DNA from: Muriicola marianensis
GTDB taxonomy: Bacteria; Bacteroidota; Bacteroidia; Flavobacteriales; Flavobacteriaceae
NCBI RefSeq assembly: GCF_014638095.1
Contig: NZ_BMFH01000001.1
Span: 945,887-1,009,886, forward strand
Direction of reading: 5' to 3'
DNA length: 64,000 bases
Shown here: one piece after another, positions 9,208 to 20,000 of the stretch
Layout: the number at the start of each line of letters is the position of its first letter
Numbering within the stretch: the first letter of the stretch is position 1
Translations under genes and position numbers: made by a program
The notes under the pieces: generated by a model
Told to the model about the DNA's origin: nothing
The model's database searches: none
Seen by the model: the letters and a program-made list of their open reading frames with translations, nothing else

Positions 9208-10887
9208 CTAGAAAATTTTGATCCGGTAGGTCTGCTTTCGGTTGCTGATAACTCCCCTTAAACGGACCATGAGACGTGCTGCGGGTGTCAGGGTTGGGGA
9301 ACAACTCGACATGGAATTGGAAACCACCACCCTGAAAAGGTGATCGTTCTGATTCACCTGAACATTTTTCACTGTCATAACAGTGGATTGTGTACCCTGG
9401 TATACTGCACCGTCAGTGATATCTGTAAAACTGCCTCCTCCGTCCGTACTGACCTGCCACTGGTACGTATTGGCATTGGAAGGAGTAATGCTGAACAGGG
9501 CGTCCATCCCCACCCATTGGGTCTGGTCGGCCCCCATTGTGGCAGTAGCCGGAAGGTCTGCTGAAACAGACAGACCGGTTCTTGAATTACTGCGGCATCC
9601 CGTGACCATATTCCGGGCTTCGGCATAGAAAATACCCGGGCCGATCGGGGTATAGGTTGTACTTCCGCTGAGCAAAAGGGTACCGCCTGACGCGGCATCG
9701 AACCAATCGGCCGTCTCCCCTGCTCCGACCGTTACACTCAACGTCGGTACGGGATCACCGGAGCAATAGGCCTGGTCGCCGTTGCTAACCGGGGCATTTA
9801 CCACCGGACAGGTGCAATTGGGAGCTGTGACGGCAAGATCCGTTGCGCAGCCGTTGGCGCCTGTAACCGTTGCTATGATATCTGTTCCATTGGGAATATT
9901 GGCGATACTCCATTGATTGCCCGAAATATTGGTTACCGTTCCGTCTGTACTTGTTACTGTCCCGTTGCTCACCGTAACTTCCAGGGAATAGGTGTTGGTG
10001 AAGAAATTACAGGCCGGGGCGCTCGAAATACTGATCGTGGGGCTGTCTTCTATGGTCAGAGTAACAGGGGTCCTGAAAATGCTCTTCCGGTTGGGATCAC
10101 TGCTATCCACACTTTCTGCGTAATAGGTGATGGTCCCCACGGTGCTCAGGGTCGGGCTGACCTGTGTCCCACCTTCGGCCGTGTTATACCAGTCCACATA
10201 AGCTCCGGAAGGCGGAGTTGCAGATGCGGTGAGTGTCTGTATGGGCGATTCTTCACATTCCGTGATATCCCCGTCACTGGTCGGTGGGGGCAGGGCCGAT
10301 TCAATTTCATCAAAGGAGTAATCTGCACCTCCATTTCCATTACAGGTAGAAAACTTTTCGCTTCCGATAAAGATGACCTGAGAAGCATTACAACTTTTGG
10401 ATGTACTTATAGTACCTCCGTTATTGTAGATGATAGCACCCTCCGGAAATCGGATATTGGCATTCTTGACCCATTCCAGGATCCCGTCTGATTCTACGGC
10501 GAGGGTTTCTATGTTCACATCGAAATCCCCATTGTCGGGCAGCAGGAGGATGTCGTTACCTCCCGAATTGTCCCCAATCACCAAATTGGTCAGGGTATAG
10601 GCAGTGATGTCGACGTTCAGGGTTACCGTGTTACCGTTTCCGATGAGCACTTGGTCTGCATCCGCATTTTGGCCCGGATAATTGGTTGCGGCGACCCAGG
10701 CGACGCCATTGTAACGTTGCCATATGGCCGGATTACTCCAGTTTCCGGTACCGGCAGAGCGATAATCTCCTGCCGACTGGGCAGATATCTGGATGCTGCT
10801 ACAAAGGAGAATAATTAAAACAGCATAGTTTGAGAAGGCGAAAAGAAGGTCAATTCGTTTTCTAAAGCAGCCGTAACCGATACGCAT
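9208..10887 (-). CDS. secreted Ig-like repeat protein with divergent form of the conserved tail
   Basis: This 559-residue protein has a basic N-terminus and hydrophobic segment ending ..QISAQ, a likely signal peptide. The first 190 residues resemble a polysaccharide- or surface-associated domain (GNWSNPAIWQRYNG, often found at the start of flavobacterial adhesins). Two Ig-like repeats follow, each with Cys and the pattern TYYAESV or IFYAEARN, and a further domain has the pattern YQWQVSTDGGGSFTDI. It ends in GVISNRKQTYRIKIF, a divergent version of the tail on the next two genes. The gene has no recognised enzyme motif. It is likely exported and surface-associated. Confidence 0.85.
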   Translation of the reverse strand: MRIGYGCFRKRIDLLFAFSNYAVLIILLCSSIQISAQSAGDYRSAGTGNWSNPAIWQRYNGVAWVAATNYPGQNADADQVLIGNGNTVTLNVDITAYTLTNLVIGDNSGGNDILLLPDNGDFDVNIETLAVESDGILEWVKNANIRFPEGAIIYNNGGTISTSKSCNASQVIFIGSEKFSTCNGNGGADYSFDEIESALPPPTSDGDITECEESPIQTLTASATPPSGAYVDWYNTAEGGTQVSPTLSTVGTITYYAESVDSSDPNRKSIFRTPVTLTIEDSPTISISSAPACNFFTNTYSLEVTVSNGTVTSTDGTVTNISGNQWSIANIPNGTDIIATVTGANGCATDLAVTAPNCTCPVVNAPVSNGDQAYCSGDPVPTLSVTVGAGETADWFDAASGGTLLLSGSTTYTPIGPGIFYAEARNMVTGCRSNSRTGLSVSADLPATATMGADQTQWVGMDALFSITPSNANTYQWQVSTDGGGSFTDITDGAVYQGTQSTVMTVKNVQVNQNDHLFRVVVSNSMSSCSPTLTPAARLMVRLRGVISNRKQTYRIKIF

Positions 10888-11016
10888 GTGTGAGTTAGCA
10901 ATTTTTTAAAGGGAACATACCCGAGTCCTTTTCAGGACTATTGCTAAGCTACTCAGATCGAATTAATGGTGAGAAAAATTGTTGTAAAACCCAAAATTGA
11001 TGATGTGAAATCCCAA

Positions 11017-13056
11017 CTAGTAACAACAGTTCTCCCCTTCCTCACATAGAATCAGGAATTCTGACCTGCGATTCAGCTGGTGCTTGGCAGCTGAACACCT
11101 CACCCCGTCCGCACATTCGTTGACGAGTTTGGTCTCCCCATAGCCTGCGTATTTCAGTCGGTCCATGGCTATGCCTTTGGAGGCGATATATTCTACCGTT
11201 GCCTTGGCCCTGCGTTCAGAAAGGGGCTGGTTATAGGAATTGGGACCCCTTGAGTCTGTGTGGGAATTTACCTGAATCCTGAGACTGGGGTACAGGATCA
11301 TTGCATCGACGATTATGTCTAGTTCATCCTTGTAGTCATCCTTGATATCCGACTTGTCAAAGTCAAAGAAGATGGTGGGATCCAGGCCGAGTAATTTAGC
11401 CAGGTCTGTACCGTAATCCACACAACTGGTCTCCATATAAAAATCAACCATCCTCAGTTCGCAGGGGGCGATCTCCAGGTACTCTTCAATTGTAGTATAC
11501 GCTTCCCGTGTAGCCCTTACAAAGTTATTCCTGGTCCTGTCTATAGTTACCTCATAGGCACCTTCCTCATCGGTAAAAGTTGAAGCGATCACTTCGTTGT
11601 TGTCGTCTATGATCTGGATCGTGGTCCCTGCCAGAGGCAGGAGTGTAACCTTGTCTCGCACGATCCCAGTGAGAACTTTAGGATTGATGCACTTGGCCGT
11701 AAAGGCGTAAATGTTATCAGAAGTATCCTCTGAGGTTTTACTCCCTGAAACGACAGTTCTTGGCCTGTTGGAAGCAAAGAAGCCGTATTCTTTTTCGCTG
11801 TCGTAAATGAAAGTAAAGTCGTCATAGGGCGTATTGACCGGTTCCCCCAGATTTTCAGGGACAGAGGCAACCTTGCCTTCTGCATTCAGGTTTACTGAAT
11901 ACACGTCCATCCTTCCCATCCCGCCCAGGCGGTCTGAAGAAAAATAGAGTTTACCTTCCTCACTGACAAAAGGGAAACTTTCCCTGAACTGGGTATTGAC
12001 CCGATCCCCAAGGTTGTCTATCCTGCCGTAGATCCCTGAGTCATTGATATTGACCACAAAGAGGTCGGACAGTCCCTTGCTGCCCGGCATATCTGAAGTG
12101 AAATACAACCTGGAATTGTCAGGGCTCAGTGCGGGATTGGCGAAGGAATACCCTTCGACATTAAAGGACTTATCACCATTGGGATTTTTATACCAATCTT
12201 CATCCGCAATCTCCCATCCCTCGGCTCCATGAACAGCTTTGTAGATCTTCAGGCGCACAATATTATCGGGGCCTTTCACCAGATCCCCATCCCTGAAATT
12301 GGAGGCCGTAAAATACATGGTATTCCCGTCGGAGGAAAAAGTAGCAGTAGATTCATCTACCTTGATCGCAGTCGATTCTGCATCTCTTGCGTTGATCCCG
12401 TTACCTTTTAGATTCAATTTGTTGATGACCATCATAGAGTCCTCATTATAACCGAGCTGGTAAAGGTCGAGAAAGTCTTTGTTGGTCCCGCTGTGGCGAT
12501 ACCTGTGGAACATCCCTGTATCCCTGTCGGAGGAAAAAATGAGACCCTCCTTATAAAATACAGGTGCAAAATCAGAGAAATCCTTCAGATTTACACTGTC
12601 TTTCAAGTTCTTAATATAGGTTTTCAAGTCCTGTATTTCATACTTCCTGGTGGTTTGGACCACAGACCTCGCCCCGGATTCATCCAGGAAGGCCTCGAGT
12701 TTTTCCATGGCGTCCTTTTCACGTCCTATGGCCCTGAGACTCTGACCATACCGGAAATTGTACTCCACAGGGACCTCAAAATCAGCTTTCTCCTCTGCCC
12801 TTTCATATAAAAACTCATAGACCTTGACCGCATTCTCGTAATCCGCTATAAAGTAATAGGAATCCCCCAGTTTCATCAATACCGTGTCCTTCACCTTATC
12901 GGGCTTCTCCATGAGGCGTTTCTGGTACACCTTGGTGTACATCGTATATGTATACTTTTCTCTTTTCTTCTCGGGAGCATCCTGAGCAAACAGACCGCCC
13001 AAAACAGCCGAGAAAAATATGCAGGTGATCAGTAAACGCTTTGTCATGAAATACAT
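11017..13056 (-). CDS. OmpA-family outer-membrane/peptidoglycan-linked protein with PD40 repeats
   Basis: The protein has 679 residues from the first ATG, or 676 from a second ATG at 13047 (MTKRLLI), which fits a signal peptide slightly better. It has a TPR-like N-terminal part (residues 50-140) and PD40/WD40-like beta-propeller segments (about 160-440, with repeated FSSD and YFTSD patterns). These are followed by a carboxypeptidase regulatory-like domain (about 455-535) and a C-terminal OmpA domain (about 560-675, FDFDKSDIKDDYKDEL and NSHTDSRG) that would bind peptidoglycan. Four Cys lie near the end. It starts 3 nt after the stop of the PorP-like gene, indicating an operon. Proteins of this kind accompany PorP/SprF in T9SS loci and may anchor the surface complex to the cell wall. 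Confidence 0.9.
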   Translation of the reverse strand: MYFMTKRLLITCIFFSAVLGGLFAQDAPEKKREKYTYTMYTKVYQKRLMEKPDKVKDTVLMKLGDSYYFIADYENAVKVYEFLYERAEEKADFEVPVEYNFRYGQSLRAIGREKDAMEKLEAFLDESGARSVVQTTRKYEIQDLKTYIKNLKDSVNLKDFSDFAPVFYKEGLIFSSDRDTGMFHRYRHSGTNKDFLDLYQLGYNEDSMMVINKLNLKGNGINARDAESTAIKVDESTATFSSDGNTMYFTASNFRDGDLVKGPDNIVRLKIYKAVHGAEGWEIADEDWYKNPNGDKSFNVEGYSFANPALSPDNSRLYFTSDMPGSKGLSDLFVVNINDSGIYGRIDNLGDRVNTQFRESFPFVSEEGKLYFSSDRLGGMGRMDVYSVNLNAEGKVASVPENLGEPVNTPYDDFTFIYDSEKEYGFFASNRPRTVVSGSKTSEDTSDNIYAFTAKCINPKVLTGIVRDKVTLLPLAGTTIQIIDDNNEVIASTFTDEEGAYEVTIDRTRNNFVRATREAYTTIEEYLEIAPCELRMVDFYMETSCVDYGTDLAKLLGLDPTIFFDFDKSDIKDDYKDELDIIVDAMILYPSLRIQVNSHTDSRGPNSYNQPLSERRAKATVEYIASKGIAMDRLKYAGYGETKLVNECADGVRCSAAKHQLNRRSEFLILCEEGENCCY

Positions 13057-13058
13057 AA

Positions 13059-14021
13059 TTAAAAGAATCTAGGTGATACCAGGCCACGGAATGAACGGAC
13101 CAGTTCAAACCTCAGGAATACCTCAAAAGAACCGTCATTAAATCTCGTACCCCCGAGTTCGGTGATCTCGCGATCATAAGCCAGGCCGAGCATGAGCTGG
13201 TCAGACAACTGAAATCCGAAAAGTGCACTGGCAGCGGCATCCCATCTGTAAGCAGCACCAAAGGAAAATTTATCATTCAGCAGGAAGGTCCCAGAAAAAT
13301 CGAGCTGAAGGGGAGCTCCGCCAACGGCTTTCATCAGGAAGGCCGGCTTGAATTTAAAGTTGTAGTTCAGGTCAAAGACGTACCCCGTAATCAGGTAAAA
13401 GTTCATACGTTCGGTCGACTGGAACTGGACTGAGTTAGCGTCACGCTGTGAATTATCGAAATAATCCGACTCAAGCAGATTGGGTACAGAAAGCCCAAGG
13501 TAGTATCGATTGGTGTGATAATAGAGTCCCAAACCGAAGTTGGGAGAAAAATTGTTGGTGATATCGGCCCCGTCATTGATAGGTTCCTGATCGAAATTCC
13601 TCAATTGCTGAAAATCGAGGTTCAGCAGGTTTCCCCCAACCTTCAATCCGAAGGACAGTTTTCTGTCCTGGGGAAAATCGAGTGTATATGAAACAACCCC
13701 GTCAAAATAGGTCTCCTGTACCACCCCGTTCCCGATATTGTCGTTCACGACCGAGATCCCGTATCCCAGTTTACTGTTCCTGATCGGAGAGTGCAGGTTC
13801 AGGGTCTGGGTTTTTGGGGCACCGTCAAGGCCTACCCATTGAGCCCTGTACATAGCCGCCATGCTGAGCTGCCCCCTTGAGCCTGCATAGGCCGGGTTCA
13901 CACTCATTGTATTGTACATGTACTGGGTGTACTGGGAATCCTGCTGTGCCAGAAGAGGATCGCACAAGGCTATAATCCATAGTAAGATTACAAGAGGATT
14001 TTTATAGAATTTCATAGTCAT
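13059..14021 (-). CDS. PorP/SprF-family T9SS outer-membrane protein
   Basis: This 320-residue protein carries a signal peptide and the family hallmark QYTQYMYNTMSVNPAYAGSR followed by alternating amphipathic strands typical of an outer-membrane beta-barrel (GYGISVVNDNIGNG, FGAAYRW). A second ATG at 14015 is an equally plausible start. PorP/SprF proteins act in type IX secretion. Individual members are needed for export of a specific neighbouring type B substrate, as SprF is for SprB in Flavobacterium johnsoniae. Here the immediately upstream gene encodes a very large type B substrate, so I infer that this is its dedicated partner. The gene sits 9 bp after that gene and overlaps the operon with the OmpA-family gene. 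Confidence 0.9.
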   Translation of the reverse strand: MTMKFYKNPLVILLWIIALCDPLLAQQDSQYTQYMYNTMSVNPAYAGSRGQLSMAAMYRAQWVGLDGAPKTQTLNLHSPIRNSKLGYGISVVNDNIGNGVVQETYFDGVVSYTLDFPQDRKLSFGLKVGGNLLNLDFQQLRNFDQEPINDGADITNNFSPNFGLGLYYHTNRYYLGLSVPNLLESDYFDNSQRDANSVQFQSTERMNFYLITGYVFDLNYNFKFKPAFLMKAVGGAPLQLDFSGTFLLNDKFSFGAAYRWDAAASALFGFQLSDQLMLGLAYDREITELGGTRFNDGSFEVFLRFELVRSFRGLVSPRFF

Positions 14022-14030
14022 TTGCTTCTG

Positions 14031-17000
14031 TTATTTACTCAAATACAAGTAACCCGTATCTGTGATCCTTTCCTGATCCAGGTCGTATTCAAAGATATAG
14101 AAATAAACCCCTGCGGGCAGGTAATCATTGGTGCTCAGGGTAGAGCGACCCCTGGATCTTCCGTCAAAGACGTTGTTCTGGTTGTTGTAGTTTGATCCTT
14201 CATACACCGCTATTCCCCAGCGATTGTAAATTTTTAGGGTGTTGTTCTTCGCAAAATCAACATCCCGGATAAAGAGGAAATCATTTCTACCATCACTGTT
14301 CGGGGTAACCATCTGGTTCACTTCGATTTTGAAGGTAGTGACGATCTCTGAGACCAACACGGTCACTATAGCCGTATCGCAATTATCCGGATCTGCAACT
14401 TCGCAAATCGTATACTCAATGGTATAGGTTCCCGGAGGAGTACCGGCCAGTACGGTCACCGTTCCGTCTGCATTGACGGTAAGCGGACCTGTAGGCGTGG
14501 ACGTAATGACCAAATCAGAGGGATTCACAGGTTCTCCATTCAGGGTGTCATTATCCAGCACATTGCTGTCTGCCACCAGGCCTCCTGTATCCCCATCGAC
14601 GACAACTTCTGTAAAGTCGTCATCCACCGCATCGATCAAATTGGGGGCCATGCCCACTTCTACGAGTACTGTTGCGGTATCACAATTCTCAGGGTTGGCC
14701 ACCTCACAGATCGTGTAATCAATGGTGTACATGCCCGGAGCAGTATCAGGCGCCACAGTGACCGTGCCGTCTGCATTGACGGTAAGCGGACCTGTGGGCG
14801 TTGAGGTAATTACCACGTCAGAAGGATCCACAGGTTCTCCATTCAGGGTATCATTGTCGAGGACATTACTGTCTGGCACGACCCCTCCGGTTGTCCCATC
14901 CACGGGTACTGAGGTAAAGTCATCATCTACGGCATCGATCATGTTGGGTCCCATCCCCACCTCAACCGTGACCGTTGCCGTATCACAATTCTCTGGGCTG
15001 GCCACCTCGCAGATGGTATAATCTATAGTGTACGTACCCGGAGCGGTATCCGGTGCCACACTGACCGTTCCGTCTGCATTGACCGTTAGCGGCCCTGTTG
15101 GAGTGGAAGTAATCACCACATCAGCGGGGTCTACAGAGATCCCATTCAGGGTATCATTATCCAGGACATTGCTGTTGGATACCACACCACCTGTTGTTCC
15201 ATCCACAGGATTTGAAGTAAAATCATCATCCACGGCATCGATCCCCGGAGCTCCAATAAGTACGGTAACCGTTGGGTCATCAGGATTACCGTCCCCGTCA
15301 CTGTCATTGTCGGTCGGATCATCAGGATCGTCAGAAAGTGAGCTGACAGGTCCGTTGTCCGGAATAAAGCCTGTTACAGTTGCCGTATTCTGGAAACTGC
15401 CGGCATCGATATCTTCCTGGGTGATGGTATACGTCGCCGTGAAGGTTGTACTGTCTGTCTGCCCGGGCTCTAGGGTGGTCAAAGGTCCACCACTCACCTC
15501 TACCAGGGGATCAGTGATCGTAATATTGCCAAGTGGAACCGTACCGGTATTGATCACCGTAAAGGTATAGCTGATGGTTTCTCCAGCCTGGGCATACCCG
15601 TCATTATTCTCATCGTTAAAAGTATCCACTTTGAGTACAACGATATCTGGTCCCCCTTCCACAACTACTGTCACAGAGCCTGTGTCGCAGTTGGTCGGAT
15701 TAGCTACCTCACAAATGGTGTACTCAATGGTATAGGTGCCCGGAGACGTATCAGACGCAACGGTCACCGTACCGTCTGCATTGACGGTAAGCGGGCCAGT
15801 TGGCGTACTGGTGAGCACCACATCGGCAGGATCCACAGGCTGGCCGTTCAAAGTGTCGTTGTCCAGCACATTGCTGTCCGGTACTACGCCCCCGGCCTCC
15901 CCGTCTACGGGAGTGGCGCTGAAGTCGTCATCCACCGCGTCGATCACGTTGGCTCCCGGATCCACGACCACGGTTACTGAACCCGTATCGCAATTGGTCG
16001 GGTTGGCCACCTCACATATAGTGTATTCAATCGTATAGGTTCCTGCTGGCGTATTAGGCGCTACGGTCACCGTGCCGTCTGCGTTGACGGTAAGCGGGCC
16101 CGTTGGCGTACTGGAGAGCACCACATCGGCAGGATCCACAGGTTGGCCGTTCAAAGTGTCATTGTCCAGCACATTGCTGTCCGGTACCACGCCCCCGGCT
16201 ACCCCGTCTACAGGAGTGGCGCTGAAGTCGTCATCCACCGCGTCGATCACGTTGGCTCCCGGATCTACCACTACGGTTACTGAACCGGTATCACAGTTTG
16301 TCGGGTTGGCCACCTCACAGATGGTGTATTCAATCGTATAGGTGCCTGCTGGCGTATTAGGCGCTACGGTCACCGTACCGTCTGAATTAACGGTAAGCGG
16401 GCCCGTTGGCGTACTGGAGAGAACCACATCGGCAGGATCCACAGGTTGGCCGTTCAAAGTGTCATTGTCCAGCACATTGCTGTCCGGTACCACGCCCCCG
16501 GCTACCCCGTCTACAGGAGTGGCGCTGAAGTCGTCATCCACCGCGTCGATCACATTGGCTCCCGGATCTACGACTACGGTCACTGAACCGGTATCGCAAT
16601 TGGTCGGGTTGGCTACCTCACAAATGGTGTATTCGATCGTATAGGTGCCTGCTGGCGTATTAGGTGCTACGGTCACCGTACCGTCCTCATTGACGGTAAG
16701 CGGGCCCGTTGGCGTGCTGGTGAGCACCACATCGGCAGGTTTCACAGGCTCGCCATTCAGGGTGTCGTTGTCCAGTACATTACTGTCCGGCACAACCCCT
16801 CCGGCAACCCCGTCTACAGGAGTAGTGCTGAAGTCGTCATCCACCGCGTCGATCAAGTTGGCACCTACCGTTATAGTTACGGTTGCTGAAGCACACACAT
16901 CGGGTTCAGGATCTGTGTTGCATACCTGATAAATTATGGTAACTGTGGAGTTTGATTCGGAAATATCAGGAGTAAAGGTGAGTTCCCCTGTTTCCGGGTC

Positions 17001-20000
17001 AAAGGAGACAGCGCCTGTTGCCGTACCCCCGATCTGGGTAATCGCAGTCGTGCCCAGATTATTGGGATCGTTATTCGGCAGGTAATCGTCGTTGGCCAGG
17101 ATATTGATGGTCACCGCGGTCTCGGCAGCAGTTTCACCTTCATCATCCACAGCGGTAGCCACCAGCGGATTGGGATCTCCTCCGTTGGGATTCCCATCTC
17201 CGTCACAGTCTATCGCATCCCACTCGGCAGAAGGATCGAGCGTCTGGCTCGCCAACACCAGGGAACAGGGATCAAGAGGATCTGTGCCATCGTTGTTTTC
17301 ATCTCCATTGGTCACCCCATCTCCGTCACAATCCAAAGCGAGATAGTCATCACTTTGTGCAACGGTAATGCTGTCCGGATTATATGAACAGGGATCCAGA
17401 GGATCCGTCTGATCGTTTACCTCGTCGGAGTTGGTCACCCCATCCCCATCGCAGTCGAGATTATTCCACTCATCGGTGGTGTCTACCGTCTGACTTGTCA
17501 GGACGAAGGAGCAGGGATCCAGAGGATCAGTACCGTCGTTGTTCTCATCTTCGTTGGTCACCCCATCCCCGTCACAATCGGCAACCAGGTAGTCGCCGCT
17601 CTGGGCGAGGGTAATACTGTCAGGGTTGAAAGAGCAGGGATCCAGAGGATCGGTCTGGTCATTCACCTCGTCTGAGTTGGTCACCCCGTCCCCGTCACAG
17701 TCGAGGTTGTTCCATTCCTCGGTGGTGTCTACAGTCTGACTTGTCAGGACGAAGGAACAGGGATCCAGAGGATCAGTACCGTCGTTGTTCTCATCTTCGT
17801 TGGTCACCCCATCGCCGTCACAATCAGCGAGCAGGTAGTCGCCACTCTGGGCCACGGTAATACTGTCAGGGTTGAAAGAGCAGGGATCCAGCGGATCGGT
17901 CTGATCAGTTACCTCGTCTGAGTTGGTCACCCCGTCCCCGTCACAGTCGAGGTTGTTCCATTCCTCGGTGGTGTCTACCGTCTGACTTGTCAGCACAAAT
18001 GAACAGGGATCCAGGGGATCAGTACCGTCGTCGTTCTCATCTTCGTTGGTCACCCCATCACCATCACAATCGGCAACCAGGTAGTCGCCGCTTTGTGCTA
18101 GCGTAATACTTTCAGGATTAAAGGAGCAGGGATCCAGGGGATCGGTCTGATCATTTACCTCATCTGAGTTGGTTACCCCGTCCCCATCGCAGTCGAGATT
18201 GTTCCACTCATCTGAGGGATCCACAGTCTGGCTGGTCAGGATAAAGTCGCAGGGGTCGAATGGGTCGGTGCCGTCATTATCTTCATCTCCATTAGTAACG
18301 CCATCCCCGTCACAATCGGAGACCACATAATCGCCGCATTGCTCCACAGTAATGCTATCAGGATTAAAGGAACATGGATCCAGCGGATCAGTCTGGTCGT
18401 CCACCTCGTCTGAGTTGGTTACTCCATCGCCATCGCAGTCCAGGTTATTCCACTCATCGGTGGTGTCTACTGTCTGACTTGTCAGAACGAAGGAACAAGG
18501 ATCCAGAGGATCAGTACCGTCGTTGTTCTCATCTTCGTTGGTCACTCCATCCCCGTCACAATCTGCAGCCAGGTAATCGCCGCTTTGAGCAAGGGTGATA
18601 CTTTCAGGATTGAAAGAACAGGGATCCAGGGGATCGGTCTGATCGTTCACCTCGTCTGAGTTGGTCACTCCATCTCCGTCGCAGTCCAGGTTGTTCCACT
18701 CATCGGTGGTGTCTACTGTTTGGCTTGCAAGTATAAAATCACAAGGGTCGAAGGGATCTGTTCCATCATTGTCCTCGTCCCCATTGGTCACGCCATCCCC
18801 GTCACAATCGGAGATCACATAATCTCCGCATTGCTCCACAGTAATGCTATCAGGATTAAAGGAACAGGGATCCAGCGGATCAGTCTGGTCGTCTACCTCG
18901 TCTGAGTTGGTAACCCCATCCCCATCGCAGTCCAGGTTGTTCCACTCGTCCGAAGGATCAACGGTCTGGCTGGAAAGGATAAAGTCGCAGGGGTCGTTGG
19001 GATCGGTATTGTCTTCTTCTTCATCCTCATCGGTCACCCCGTCCCCATCAGTGTCCGGGTTGTTATCAGGATCTAGATAATCAGGCGTTCCGTCTTCATC
19101 CGAATCATCATTGGTAGGATCTCCGTCCTCATCAGCATCTTCATCCGGGGTATCTATTCCATCGCCATCATCATCGATATCGCGGTAATTCACGTCCTCT
19201 GTCCCATCAGTATCCGGCAGGTCATTGGCAGGGTCGTCTACCTCGTCATTAACGTCAAAACCATCATTGAGGTCTGAGCCTTCGTACCCATCATCGAGTC
19301 CATCTCCATCGGTATCATTTCCCGTAAAGTTTTGATCGGGGATACCGTCAAAGTTAAAATCGTTCCCTTCATTATTGTCTGGAACGGTATCATTATCTGT
19401 ATCCAGATCCCGATAATCAGGCTCATCAGTACCGTCTGTGTTCTGAGGGGTAATACCGTTGTTCTCATACGCATCGTCCAGCCCGTCCTGGTCCGTGTCC
19501 ATTCCGGACGGAGAAACGTACCCAGATGTAGACTGTCCTTCGACATTATCAGGAATACCGTCATTGTCAGAATCGATGTCTCGGTAATCAGGGTTGGCAT
19601 CTCCATCCGTATTGACGGGAGTTAAACCTTCACCTGCCCCGGGTGTGGATTCGTAATGATCATCCAATCCGTTCCCATCACTGTCGTTGGTACAGACCGG
19701 GATATACCCTGCAGAGGTCTGGGATTCCACGTTGTCGAGAATCCCATCGTTATCAGAATCTATATCCTTGTAATCAGGGATACCATCTCCGTCGGTGTCT
19801 ACGGCGGTCAGTCCGCAAGAATTGTCAGGAATCTCAGGACAGGGGCCCAGAGTATCTCCATGGTCCAGGTGTGCCTGAACTGCTTCAGGGGCCACAGTAA
19901 TCTCGTGATATCCATTTCTCGGATTATTGGGACTTTTATCTTCCCTGTGGCACAGGGTAACCTTGTCTTTGCCCTGGTATTTGCTCGCTTTGCTGTTGTA

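Noticed and set aside
14722-16929. Series of plus-strand frames with repeated Ser/Thr-rich sequence
   Set aside because: They are antisense readings of the 303-bp repeats. Their similarity to each other follows from the DNA repeats.
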